Positions 10,311 through 21,225 of a stretch of DNA of 64,000 bases are shown in pieces. How positions within the stretch are numbered: position 1 is the stretch's first letter; each line of letters opens with the position of its first letter. Made by a program: the position numbers and the translations under genes. The DNA is taken from NCBI RefSeq assembly GCF_027244095.1, contig NC_069669.1, positions 23,587,501-23,651,500 of the forward strand, read 5' to 3'. The notes beneath the pieces are model-generated. The model was not told the origin of the DNA. It saw nothing but the letters and a program-made list of their open reading frames with translations, and did no database searches. Source of the DNA: Hemicordylus capensis. Lineage: Eukaryota; Chordata; Lepidosauria; Squamata; Cordylidae.

Positions 10311-10855
10311 ACATTCTTCTGTTAGAATATGAGAAGTTCATTGAGGGTGTTCCTTTTAAGCCGGCCACTCTCTTAGGAATTAGGCTGCCTTACACAGCTG
10401 TTGGGAGAATAAAGAAGTCTCGGGTTTCTTGGGACAGCCTGACCACACAGCCCTGAAGGCAGCCAGCAGCAGGACCCGAACCACACCTGCGCCGAACCAC
10501 AGCCAAGCCCAGGATGGTGGGATGTCCGCAGCAAGGCGTGGCGGCGGCGTGTGCCTGCCGAGGGGAGAGCGTGGGATGGTGGGTGCTGCCTGGGGGCCGC
10601 CTTCCCTCCTGTGCTCCCCTTTCACTGTCTGCGCTCCTGACAGCACGAGGAGGAGCCATGTCGTAGCCTCAGGACAGAGCCCCCTGCGCAGAAGGACCTG
10701 CCTCTGACGTATCGCTAAGCCAGGATTTGGTCTCCGGGGCTCAGCTGTGCACATTGCAGGCCGCGTTATGGAAAGTGTGGTGGGAGCCTGTTGATCCTGA
10801 GAAGGTCCTGTGGCAGAATCCCCGGGTTCTGTGATCGAGGCTGACACCAGACGTA
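10311..10855. other. GC-rich single-copy DNA
   Basis: Several overlapping open frames on both strands lack domains and look composition-driven. No repeat family was recognised. Confidence 0.4.
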
Positions 10856-11455
10856 AGAGAAAGCAGATTTATTGCTAGCAATTTTGGTCTCGGTGGAAAT
10901 AAATCCCAAAGCCTGAGACCCCGTTTACATTGTGTCTTCGCCTTTTAAACTCATAGCAATTTACATATTGTGGGTACAATTCTCATTAGTAAGCATCGTT
11001 ATCTTACAATTATACCAATCAAGCATTTTCTGCTAACTATAATTAAGCATTTCTCCTCCTTCTTTTCTCTGCATATTGATTGCCAAACTATTTTTCACTC
11101 CCTTCCAGATGTGGCCTTGAAAGTACTGGCCAGCCAACACTTTGTTATCTACAGATATCAAAAGGGCCCCAGCAGTGACAAGAGTTATTGTGCTGTTATC
11201 AAGTTGCAATTAGAGCAGCTTGCAGACCCTTTTGACCATTTCTCAACCACAAACCTGAGTCTGCCTCAGTCCCAGGGGGTCTTTCTTCCTCTTCCACGGA
11301 GGGAGGCCCCCCCCCGCCCCGTGTGTGCAGCCTGCTCTGCAGCGAGGATGCATTGCTCCTACTCGCCCTTCACGGCAGTGGCTGTGAGCGAGCCCCTTGC
11401 TGTGTGTCGCCCTTGGTCCAATGCTGCACTAGATATTATTGGCACACTCTAGGAG
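10838..11455 (-). mobile_element. possible LTR-like fragment
   Basis: Weak evidence. On the minus strand an AATAAA lies near 10870, followed by a pyrimidine-rich stretch and a turn to GC-rich sequence, the arrangement of an LTR R/U5 region. The upstream part is AT-rich. No clear element ends, primer-binding site or coding part is visible, so family and boundaries are uncertain. Confidence 0.2.
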
Positions 11456-11964
11456 AAGAAATCTGTGCCTAAGTGTCCATGAGGAAAGCCATTCAGAATA
11501 CAGAAATATCCCCCACCCACCCACCCCCAAAAACTGTGTAATCGCTTGATTTTGTACTTACAGATTAAGCCTGAACACACCATTTAAGATGTGATATAAC
11601 TTCTTGTGCTGATGGTCTAAATTTGCCATTGCTGGGAGGGAGAGTGTGGTCGTGATTTATTTCTAAGCCATTTTCCCTACCACACCAGCAGCCACCAGAA
11701 CCCCCCACACCCACTCTGCCCACTCCTTTGGAGCTGGAGGAAAGAGACCAGACAAGAGGGAAGGGGGGATAACGAGGAGTTCGTTTTTCTGCCTTCTTCT
11801 TTGTACTGCTATGTCACAGTTGTCTACCTACATATAAGGGCCCACAGGTTACGTAGTCAGTCTGGGAGCTGGGATGACCCCAAGTGGGGGGGGGGTGGCA
11901 AGTGGGGTGGGCCCTTCCCCTGCAGCTCGTTCCCACTGCTCCTTGTGCTTCCCCATCCACCAGA
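11456..11964. other. single-copy DNA
   Basis: Short CCCA-rich run near 11510-11527 and a G-run near 11886-11895. No gene was recognised. Confidence 0.4.
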
Positions 11965-12130
11965 CCAGGACTGGTTCACGATCACCCTAGAGCTTGGATT
12001 AAATATTGTCAAAGGCCTCTGGGGTTTAAAGCAGCCTCATTCATTCATCCACTTCTCCAGAGTAAGCAGCAGAAGTCCGCGCAGGCCGGGAGGGAAGAGA
12101 GTCCTCCTCCAGCTTCACAGCAGCCAGGCC
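11965..12130 (+). repeat. unclassified interspersed repeat, family X, partial
   Basis: It shares caaaggcctctgg, agcctcattcattca, cacttctccag and agcagcagaag with 47,105-47,200, which marks it as a dispersed repeat rather than unique DNA. The origin is unknown. Confidence 0.45.
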
Positions 12131-12274
12131 AACCCCTGAGCTTCCTTCCTGCCAGGTTGGTGAGACCATGTGTGCTGTGGGAGGTGTAGGGTCACAAGCA
12201 CCCCCCCGCAGACTTCAGCCGCCCTGGTCCTGCCCTCTCTCCCCTCCCCAGTCCTTCCTGCCACATGGCCTTGG

Positions 12275-12540
12275 ACTGGAAAACTAGCCTGGGCTGGAAA
12301 GCAGACTGAAAGGGGTGACCTCATCCCAAAAGACAGGATTTTAAAAAAGGAATCTGGCCCATTTTCTGAATAAACTTGAACACATTAAGCACACTTCATG
12401 AATAACGCAAATCAACCAGCAACATGAATTACCTTCCCTCTATGCATATTTCGCCTATAGCAAAATCCTCGCTTCCCAGTAACCTTCTTAGGCACCCCTT
12501 TGCTTCCCCAAACTAGTTTCTCTAGAGGTGCCCCTGCTTA
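12275..12540 (+). repeat. unclassified interspersed repeat, family Y, copy 1
   Basis: Collinear with 50,338-50,662. Shared stretches include ctggaaagcagactg, ccattttctgaata, cacttcat/cgcttcat, acatgaatt, aggcacccctttgct, ccccaaactag and ttgcccctgct or gtgcccctgct. It is non-coding, with gene or transposon origin undetermined. Confidence 0.6.
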
Positions 12541-12807
12541 GGTGGAGGGAGCAAGACCTCCGGCCTCACAAACAGCCACCCAACTAGCCGTGCTCAGGTT
12601 GGGAGGCAGAGGAGGCAGTGTGTGCACTCCGCAGCACGTGTTGTGAGAACCAGGGGAAATGGTGCCGGTGTCGGGAAGAGCTCACACCAGCCTCCTCCAC
12701 CTGACACCAAAGGCCAGAGTCCTGATACTGGGAGGAGCAAGGGCTGGTGTGAGCGCCTACCATCAAGTGTGCCAATTCCCCTGGTTCTCATGACACAAGC
12801 TGCAGGA

Positions 12808-12908
12808 GCATGACCTCCACCCTCCTCCTGACCCTCCTCCTCCTCACTCTCCTCCTCCTCCCCCTCCTCCCCACCCACCTCAGCCGCCGCCGCCTCCTCC
12901 TCTTCTCA
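12808..12908 (+). repeat. CCT/CTC-rich polypyrimidine tract
   Basis: About 100 bp of almost pure pyrimidine on this strand, ending in gccgccgccgcctcctcc. Long homopyrimidine tracts can adopt triplex structure. Confidence 0.85.
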
Positions 12909-12928
12909 GCTTTTGGGGGAGAAATTGA

Positions 12929-13405
12929 TGTGTTTAGAAAACCAAAGCAACTCCATTTTACTTAGAAAACCTCATTCTGACTTAAAGTAACCCCAGCCCA
13001 GCTCAGGGACATCACTGCCTCTCATGATCAACATCATTATCTCTCTCCACTAAATTGTATCTATGAAACTTGGTTCTCACAAGGTTCTCACTGTTCTTTG
13101 CTGACAGTTAAGAAAACAGGATGTAACCAAACAAGGAGTGATCACCAGATGAACAATGAATCATTCGCATGCGTACTAGATACTTAGACCACCATTTTGT
13201 TGTCACGTACACTGTGTCTAGGGTGTCAGCATCATTCAGATTGTTTGTATAAATGTAAGATGCACCTATAACCAAACTGTAATCGGTTTAAGCCCAGTGA
13301 TTACCTGTTGCTAAACTGCAGTAGCAATAAAAGTCTCTCAATGATTCCCACTGAGTCTGTTTGACTGACGAAGAGGCGGACCCAGGAACGAACCGAATTC
13401 ACATC
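12929..13405 (+). mobile_element. solo ERV-type LTR (fossil)
   Basis: A ~470-bp unit with LTR layout. It starts tgtgtttagaaaaccaaagc, has a TATA-like tataaatg near 13,249, a polyadenylation signal aataaaa near 13,326 and a short U5-like tail ending near gaattcaca. It resembles class I (gammaretrovirus-like) ERV LTRs. No internal gag, pol or env region adjoins either side, so it reads as a solo LTR left by recombination. It is an old fossil. The ends are uncertain by about 10 bp and I could not confirm a target-site duplication. Confidence 0.6.
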
Positions 13406-14671
13406 AAAATGATAGTGAGGACCAACCCATAGTCTGTGCTGGCCCATGTAGACCCCGAGAACAAAACCCAGGGTGCTGGCTACGAATCACGGCCAGGGGC
13501 GTAGAGGGCTTGCTGGCACCCCAGGGAGAGGCTGCTGCCACTGGTCCCTCCAGAGCTGCCTGCACACATGCCGGGGGCCACATTCCTTGCTCTGATGCAG
13601 GAGGCGGGGCCAGCCCAGGCAAGGGGCGCTGCATGGCCCCCCACTCCCACTCCCAGCTGGAGCAAGGGCGAGGAAGAAAGGACCCAGCCAGCACTTCCTT
13701 CACAGGTTGGAAAGGTCCAAAGGGCCACACGTGCTCCTGACCCCAGAGCAGGGGCATGGCTGCCATGGGACGTGGGCCACATGGCCCCTTGCCTTGCCCG
13801 CTCCCGGCCAGAAAGTGTGTCATTCACTGGCTGGGTGTGAGAAGCAGGCCAGGGGTGCCATGGGCGGGGGGGGGACACTGTGGCAGCCCCCAGGAACTCA
13901 GGGGCACCCCCCCATCCAAAGATGGCTACACCTCCACTCATTTCCCATATTCCCACACAGGACGTAGTGGAAGAACTCGGCAAAGCCATTTTTAAGTGTA
14001 CTTCCCTCTCACTTCAAACACACAGTTTTCTTCCCCATACCTCACTTCTCCCTGGGCTGCACAACTGAAGTCGAAAGTGATCCTTCAGAGCCACAAGTGT
14101 CTTTCTCAGCAGAAGGATGAGCAGTGAGAGCATTTTGCAGAGGACGTGAAGAGGCAAATGGACTCTCTCAGAAGCCCATTAAGGAGGAAAGGTTCACTCC
14201 CAAACGGGCTGCACTGTACTCAGGACAGCTTGCTGTGGCCATTCGGAGCTCCTAAGTGCTACTTAATGGGTGAAGGATTCGGCTTTATTTTAGCATCGGG
14301 CCGTGCCTTCAAGAAGGCACAATGCATTAAAAAAGGAACCATGCCAGTGTGACCTTGCTGTTTCTACCAAATGCAAAGGGAGAAATCTTCTTTTCCAGCC
14401 CACTTTTGTTCTGTTACCAATCAAACCTCTTCTCCACAGAAGGGGAAAAAAATGAAATTATGCCATTAGTACATTACACTGTGGGAAAAGAAGAAAGTTT
14501 CAGGGTCTAATTGCACAACTCATTGCATCTGTTCTCTCATTGCATTCATCAGTGCTTTAAATTAGGAAAGGAGAGTCTAAGAAGCTATAAAGACTCCGAG
14601 GTAACAAAATACTTAAAATAAATGTGTATTGGTAATAATTTGAGCAGTGGGTTTGTAAAATTACACATGGC
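13406..14671. other. GC-rich single-copy DNA
   Basis: 13,440-13,920 is GC-rich with overlapping open frames on both strands and no domain. From 14,360 composition becomes AT-rich. No repeat family was recognised. Confidence 0.4.
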
Positions 14672-15215
14672 TCTGGTTCACACAATCATTCTAATCTAGG
14701 TTTAATGTGGGTTACTGACATTAGTGTGATGGTGTGAACTGATGCCAAGGTAGTTTATGGCCTGAGATGAATCTGAGATTCCCGCCTTAGCATGGGTTCA
14801 CACAATCATGCTAATGTTGGTAACTCACATTAAATCTTGCTTTGAACAACTGTGTGAGCCTGCCCAAGGAGGGAACTTCAGATTTATCTGGAGCTATAAA
14901 CTACCTTGGTGTAGCTTCACAGAATCACGCTAATGTCAATTACCAACTTGAAACCTAGATTTTAAAGATTGTGTGAACCAGGCCTGTGAACAGAAACTAG
15001 GTGGACAGAATTTTTCCTCTTTCTCTCTGGCCTGGTTCACATAGGTTTGAATCTAGGTTTAAAGTCAGTAACTGACCTTAGCATACTTGTGTGAGCCCAT
15101 GCAGCAATGTCGGTTTGTGTCCCAAGAAGAATCAGAGATTCCTACCTTGGCACAATCATGCTAACGTCAGCTACTGAATTGAAGCCCCAGTTTTGAACAA
15201 TTGTACGAAACCCGC
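14672..15215. mobile_element. foldback element array (MITE-like)
   Basis: A nested inverted-repeat structure. Inner arms at 14,745-14,783 (ccaaggtagtttatggcc ...) and 14,871-14,909 (... ctataaactaccttgg) are reverse complements. Outer arms at 14,674-14,743 (ggttcacacaatcatt ...) and 14,912-14,982 (... agattgtgtgaacc) pair as well. The centre is itself a smaller unit with ggttcacaca and tgtgtgagcc ends. A third related unit occupies 15,032-15,215. No transposase is present, so the element is non-autonomous. Confidence 0.75.
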
Positions 15216-15486
15216 TCTGTCATAATTCTAGAATTTGTCATCATCCAGTGAAAATGAGTTAGGACAAAGGAAATACTTCGGCACACAAGAGATACTTAGC
15301 ATATAGAACTCATGACCAAAGCATGTAGTGGTGGCGGCCACTGGTTTAAAGAGTTTTAAAAGGGAAATTAGATTAATTCAGGGAGGATACGTTTATCAAC
15401 AGTGATTAAACATGACAGCAAAATAGAATCTCTGTGATAAGAGGCAGTATTCCATGGAATACCACTTACTGGGGGGCCTCAACAAA
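15216..15486. other. single-copy DNA
   Basis: AT-rich, no recognised feature. Confidence 0.4.
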
Positions 15487-15802
15487 GGAGAGCAGTGGTC
15501 CTTCTTTCTGGCCTTGTGGCAGTGAGCATGAATTGTCCCCTTTACTGAGCAGGGTCCTCCATGTATGGTTTGCCCTTGGATGTGTGACCACATGTGAGCA
15601 CTGTCAGATATTCCCCTTTGGGGATGGGGTCATAGCTCAGTGGAAGCGCATCTGCCTGCTTGAATATTCAGTCCTGGCATCTCCAAGTAGGACTGAAAGA
15701 CTCCTCCTTGGAGAGACACTGTCAGTCAGCATTGACAGTACTGAGCTAGATGGACCGATGGTTGGTCTGACTCAGAATAAGGCAGCTTCCTGTGCCCCTA
15801 TA
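15487..15802 (+). mobile_element. composite 5S/tRNA SINE, copy 5
   Basis: A diverged copy with an informative tRNA-like block: ggggtcatagctcagtgg followed by gcgcatctgcctgct reads as a tRNA 5' half with a box A-like motif. The 5S-like block is present but decayed (tactgagcagggtcctcc). The tail is gagctagatggacc ... ggcagcttcctgtgccc. Confidence 0.8.
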
Positions 15803-17832
15803 TCCTGGAGGGGATCAACTCGACCGTTAGCCTGAATCAGCAGCGCTCTTCTTAGAGAATCACAGAACGCAAGCAGTGGAAGGGACCAACTCCCTGCTTG
15901 GTGCAGGAAACTGTAGCGGGGTAAATTTCATGTGGCCCCATCCTGGACGTGTTTCCATAGGAATCAAGTTTGATTCTCCCATATGCAAATACTTCACAAG
16001 ACCATTTTGCTGACTGCATGGAAGTATCACCACTTGGTGGCGGTGATGCTCTCACCCTTAAAAAGAGCCAGCTGAAGACAGACATGATCTCAGCTCAGCC
16101 AAAGTCATCATCTCAGGGTGGGATCCTTTGTAAACCTTCTGAAACAAGACTGGATGCGAGGCCCGGAGATCGACAGCTTAGAGCCATCATTCGTTTCATG
16201 GTGGTATTGCTATTCTGCAGTTGAGGTGCACGTGTCTCCATCCATTTTACACCACATAGAATTTTACGAGGTTTTCTTTTCTTGTAACACTTCATCGAAG
16301 CCGGAGGTTAAGCTTCTGCCATATAAAATGGTAATGTATAGATGACGGGAACCAGCACACCAGTGATCTCCATCAATCATGGCCCTGCAATTATTGTTTT
16401 CCTAACAAATGGGAACGACCAATTAAAATCCACTGATTACCCAACAAAGCCTGCAGAATGTTTTATGCCTGGTATGATGCTCAGCTGATCTTCTTTATCT
16501 CCTCCTTGCTTCTCTCCCCCACCTCCCCGGCTGTTTTTTTCTTAACGCCTAGAATGGAGTTCCACTCTGTATTCCTTTTTTAAAAGCTCTGAGTTTTTTC
16601 TTTTTAGAAAACCTTTTGAAGCACCGTCCCAGGTTCACCTCAGGCCCTTCCCCGTGGTGGGGGGGGCAGTGAGTGGCTACTCCTTCAAGCAGCACCTCCA
16701 TTTGAGTCTGCAAGCCCAGGAAAGGCACCAGCACGGCCGTCCGGCGTTGGGCCCCTGGCTGAACTCGGCAGCTGCCAGACTCGCCCATGCATGGAAGGTG
16801 GCATGCCTCCAAGGTGGGCATGCCTGCTGATGTAATCTATCCATTATACTTAGAAGTTTGCCCCAGTGGGGATCCTGTAGAGAGTGGAGATGCTGGGGAG
16901 GGGACGGAGAAGGACAAAATGGAGTTGTTTCTGAATAAACACTTTGTAAAATCTATATAAGATTACTTTGTGTTTGTGAGGGCATGAGACACCTTCCCAG
17001 CATGCTTTGCGCTGCCAGCAGACTGGGAAAGCCTCATGATGTCAGTGGCTGCCCTCCCATTGGCCATGAAGGAGCAGGAGGCAGGCATAGCCCCGTCAAA
17101 GCCGCTCCCGCCTCAAGATGATAGCGTGTGCTTGGCAGGCTAGAGTGTCTCTTGATGGCCTGTGCTATAGCCACAGCTCTCTATGGTTTCCATCTGGAGG
17201 AGGAGTGCATGCTGGGGGCTGCTCAGCCAGGCAGAAGAGGGGCATGGGTTCTCACAAGCAGGGAATCAAGGTGGGAGGCCTCTCCTTTCCTCCACCCAAG
17301 GCTAAAAGCTGAGAAGAAAAGCTGGGCAGCCCTGCTGGGTGCCACCTGGGCAGCAAGCTGGTAGGGTTTGCATGCCTTGTGACGATCATGCCGATCTGGG
17401 TGGCTCCTCCCAGCTTCTACCCTGATTTTCACAGTGGAGTGAACCAGCCTCTCATCTGCTCTTCTGTGGCGGCAGCTTCCTCCCTGCTAAGGCTTAGCTC
17501 AGGGGTGGGAAGACGCCTTCAGGCTTCTGGCGACCTCTTTCTTTTTTCTTGCCAGGGCTTTGGGAGCACAACACAGAGGCTTGAGGAGGCAGAGCTAGTT
17601 GCAAAATGGCAGTGTGTGTATAACATGTACGTCACCAGCACATGCAGGATTCCAACATCAAACGAACCCCCTAAACTCCAGGACCTCTGCTGCAGGCCAG
17701 AAAGCGAGCAAGTTAGTCTGCTCTGTGCGGGAAGAGAGAAGTGATTGGAAGCAAAAGTAAAAGCAAGCCGGAGGACCTGAAACAAGAGAGATTAGAAGTA
17801 GTAGTAGCAGCAGTCATCGTAGTAGTAGTGGG
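15803..17832. other. single-copy DNA with possible regulatory patch
   Basis: No gene was recognised. At 15,962-15,975 a perfect inverted repeat (aatcaagtttgatt) sits 7 bp before an octamer-type ATGCAAAT at 15,983-15,990. The stretch 15,940-16,330 has few repeats. A short AGT/GCA-rich patch lies near 17,790-17,832. Confidence 0.3.
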
Positions 17833-18015
17833 AGTTAATTATGTGCTGTGTGTGGGAAAGCGCTTCCTTTAGTCGATCCTAAATGTCTGGGCCATCCGTT
17901 TCATGGGGTGGCCCTGTTCTAGTGTTGTGAGACAGGGAGAAAGTCTTCTCCCTGTGTACTCTCTCCACACCATGTGTTCTGTGGTAGACCTCTATCATGT
18001 CTCCCCTAAACTCAA
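17833..18015 (-). mobile_element. CR1-type LINE, ORF2 3' fragment (minus)
   Basis: Reverse of the C-terminal end of CR1 ORF2, matching the plus copies at 33.3 and 36.2 kb: gggaaagcgcttccttt (FFTQ region), cctgttctagtgttgtgaga (LSHNTR) and gacctctatcatgtctcc (GDMIEVY). Truncated at both ends. Confidence 0.8.
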
Positions 18016-19756
18016 GGAAGGGGCTCTTGACAGCTGCTCAGAAGCCCGGCATCCCACTTTGGAAGCGGCAAAACGGCCCTTTCGCTGCTACCTGATGCTT
18101 CATGGGAAGCCACAGGACATTAGAAACAGTGGTGTGGCCACCACTGAGCAAGTGGGGACGGATGTTCCTGGACTGTGTGGGGAGGACGGGAGGACCATGA
18201 AGGCGCCCCTCCTCCGCCGGGCACCCCGTTCCACTCGTCAGTGCTGCTGATGCTACTGCAACCACCCCCAGGGTGGGGGCTGTGCCCATCTCCAGCCACC
18301 GGGCACCACACCCTGCCCTTTCGGCCATCACGCACACACCCACCACTGGGCCCAGCCAGCCAGCCAGCCAGCCAGGACTTTCTTTGCTGGCCAGCCGGGT
18401 GCTTCTTTGCTCTCCCTCGTAAGCCAGGGAGGGAGGGAGGAGGCGAGGTGTCCGATGGCAGCAACATGGCAGTGGGGGGGGCTGCTGCCTCCCCTTCCTG
18501 CCTCCCCTAAGGTTGCTGCCTGGCCCCTTCCTATGCCCCTGATTAGAAATGGCCAGGGTAACTTTCTGTCCATCCCGGAGGGTCCCCTTTCTGAATCAAG
18601 GGGTGCCTTTGCTTCTGAACAACTTAAATTCCTGATCAGATTTAATGGGCAGCTCTCTAACATCCTCTTCTCATCAACCTCCTAATTTTTGGTGCTTGCT
18701 GTTTAACAGGGGAGCCCTAAACTCTTCTTTATATAGATCTAGGAAACACAGTGAGACAGAACCTGCTGCCCTGGCTGTAAGTCCAGAGGACATTAAAAAT
18801 CACTTACGCTTCTTATTATGTTGCAAACGTGAATTTCTGTCTTTTTGAAACATGCACTTAGGAGACCAAGCAGATGGTAGCTCTGTAGTGGGAAAGCTTG
18901 TAAGCATCCAAGCAAACTTCATGTGCTCAATAAATTGTCTGTTGTTAACACTGGCTCTTATTCCTTCCCCAGGGTCTTTTTCGCACAGGGCTTTTAGCTC
19001 GCATCTCCTCTGGATAGGAGGGTGCGCATCCATAGATTGGCCAGATTTACCCAACAGAGTCCCTGCAAGCTATCAGGGAGCACTTCACACACAATTCGGG
19101 TTTTTCATCTCACGTTGGAGTGTAGCCCCCAGTTTATATCCAGGGTAAAAAAAAGTCCCCCTTTTGCATCGTTTTTGGGGGGCAGCTTTGAACTTGTACA
19201 AAAGCCTCACAGTAAACTTGCAGTGAAGCCTGCTGTGCAGGCTCAGAGTGGCCCACAGGGCAGCAGGGCACATTCCCAGGGCACCCCATCTGTGGAGTGC
19301 CCCGGCGCCCCGCCACCCTCGGCAGCAGTGAACGCTCCCACCCTCCATTGCCCATATTCTGCTCAAAACCCAGCAGCCTCCACCGCCCTCTCAGTGCCCC
19401 CAGCCTGGCCCGGCTGCTGTGTGAAAAACGCCCAGGTCTGGAGCTTCATTCGCATTTACGACAAGTCAATGAGCACCCAGGGAGCAAAAAGAAGGGGTTG
19501 TCCCCACTGAAGTAATTATGGACATGCCCATTAGTGAGGCGGTAGTATGTTATCCGTAATAATGGAGAAGGTGCTTCAGAGTCTCTGGGACCAGGCCACT
19601 CACCCTGGGTTTCAAAGGTCAACTGAGCCCAAACCATCAGTGCTATCAAGGTGTGTCCCGTTCTACCTGTTCCAGCTGACACCTCCTAGCTGGGTTGGTC
19701 CAGCGCCTCAAGGAATCAGTGTCAATTTCCTGGTGACTTTTCAAAGCAGTCTTGGA
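18016..19756. other. single-copy DNA with small simple repeats
   Basis: Contains a CCAG run at 18,352-18,375 and a GGGA patch near 18,427-18,441. The GC-rich open frames are unsupported. No transposon was recognised. Confidence 0.45.
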
Positions 19757-21225
19757 TTATTTATTTATTGTTAAATTTTCATGCCACCTTCCATCAAAAC
19801 AATTTCAAGGCAGTTTACAAAACATTTGAAACAATATAAGACTATAAAATGGTTACACAATAAAAAATATTAAACTGGAATATGAAAATACAAATCTAAT
19901 TAAAGGTTTAAAAACCATCTGCAATAGAACCATAAAATACAGAACAGCAGCAATAAAACACTCATACACAAGGCTGGGTAAAAAGCCAAGATTTCACTTT
20001 CTTTCTAAAAATTGTGATGGAGGCAGAGGAGTGGATGCCCACCGGGAGAGTATTCCCAAGCCTGGGGCAATGACTGTTGTCCCGCGTGCTTGACAGCCAA
20101 GCCTCTCTCCCTGCTGGCATGCGGAGCAGAGCTCTCTTGGATGATGTTGTCAAGCAGGCATAAACCTTTGGGAGCAGGCATATCCTGGGCCCAAACCTTT
20201 AAGGGCTTTAAAGGTCAAAACCAGCCCCTTGAACTGGCCCCAGAAACAAACTGGCAGCCAGTGCAGCTCTTTCAAAATAGGTGTAATATGATCCCAGTGG
20301 ACAGCTCCAGATAAAATCCTAGCTGCCACATTTTGCACTAGCTGCAGTTTCTGAATATTCTTCAAGGGCAGCCCCATGTAGAGTGCATTACAGTAATCCA
20401 ACTGTGATGAGACTAAGGCACGAGTAACTGTTGCCATATCCACCTTCTCGAGAAAGGGATGCTGCTGGCACACTAGCCAAAGCTGTGCAAAGGCACCCCG
20501 GCCACCATCTCCACCTCAGCCTCCAAAAGCCAAGCCGGGTCCAGCAATACCAGGCTGTTAATTATACTGTTTTAATTGTGTTTTAATTGTGTTTTAATAG
20601 TTTTAAATTTTTAATTTTAATTGTTGAAATGTTTTAATCTTTTATTGGCTGTTTTTATTGTTTTGTAAACCGCCCAGAAAACTTGCATTTTGGGTGGTAT
20701 ATAAATGTATGTAAATAAATAAATAAATAAATAATGCCCCCGAGCTGTGCACTTTGTCCTTCAAGGGAAGTGCAACTCCATTCAGAACTGGTCGGATCCC
20801 TTCAACCTGATTGGCTCTCCTACTGACCATCAGCACATCCATATTGCTTGGATGCAGCCTCAGTTTATTAGCCCACATCCAACCCATCACTGCCTCCCGC
20901 CCACTACTCAGGACATCCGCTGCCTGGCAAGGAGAGAGAGAGAGCGGAGTGTCACCCGCATATTGCAGACAACTCAGTCCAAGTCCCCGGATGACCTCTC
21001 CCAGCAGTTCCATGTAGACGTTAAACAGCATGGGGGACAAAACCGAACCCTGTGGGACACCACAGGCCAATGGCCACGGAGCCAAGCAGGATTCCCCCAG
21101 CACCCCCTTTGGACCCTTCTCTCGTGAAAGGACTGGAGCCACTCCAAAGCGGCACCTCCAATCCATCTGCTCAAGAGGCAGTCCAGGAGGACACCATGGC
21201 CAATAGTATCGAATGCTGGCTTGAT
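19757..21225 (-). mobile_element. L2-type LINE, 5'-truncated (minus), interrupted
   Basis: Reading on the minus strand, the reverse transcriptase part near 21,050 gives ACGVPQGSVLSPMLFNVYM and, further on, a decayed YADD-type box (QYAGDTPL). Further along, SQLDYCNALYMGLPL and HITPILKELHWLPV are the conserved C-terminal motifs of the L2 group. The AT-rich 3' UTR ends near 19,757 in a ttattta tail. The first catalytic-box D is lost (AGD for ADD) and frames are broken, so it is inactive. A second L2 tail is inserted at about 20,550-20,735. Confidence 0.85.
20550..20735 (+). mobile_element. nested L2-type LINE tail (plus)
   Basis: Inserted in the opposite orientation within the minus-strand L2. 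It has T-rich 3' UTR, gtaaaccgcccagaaaac, gggtggtatataaatg and an aaataaataaataaat tail. The same 3' end recurs at 25.4 and 60.5 kb. Only the 3' terminus was inserted. Confidence 0.8.

Noticed and set aside
10380-10847. 155-codon minus-strand frame
   Set aside because: GC-driven, with antisense frames of similar length and no domain.
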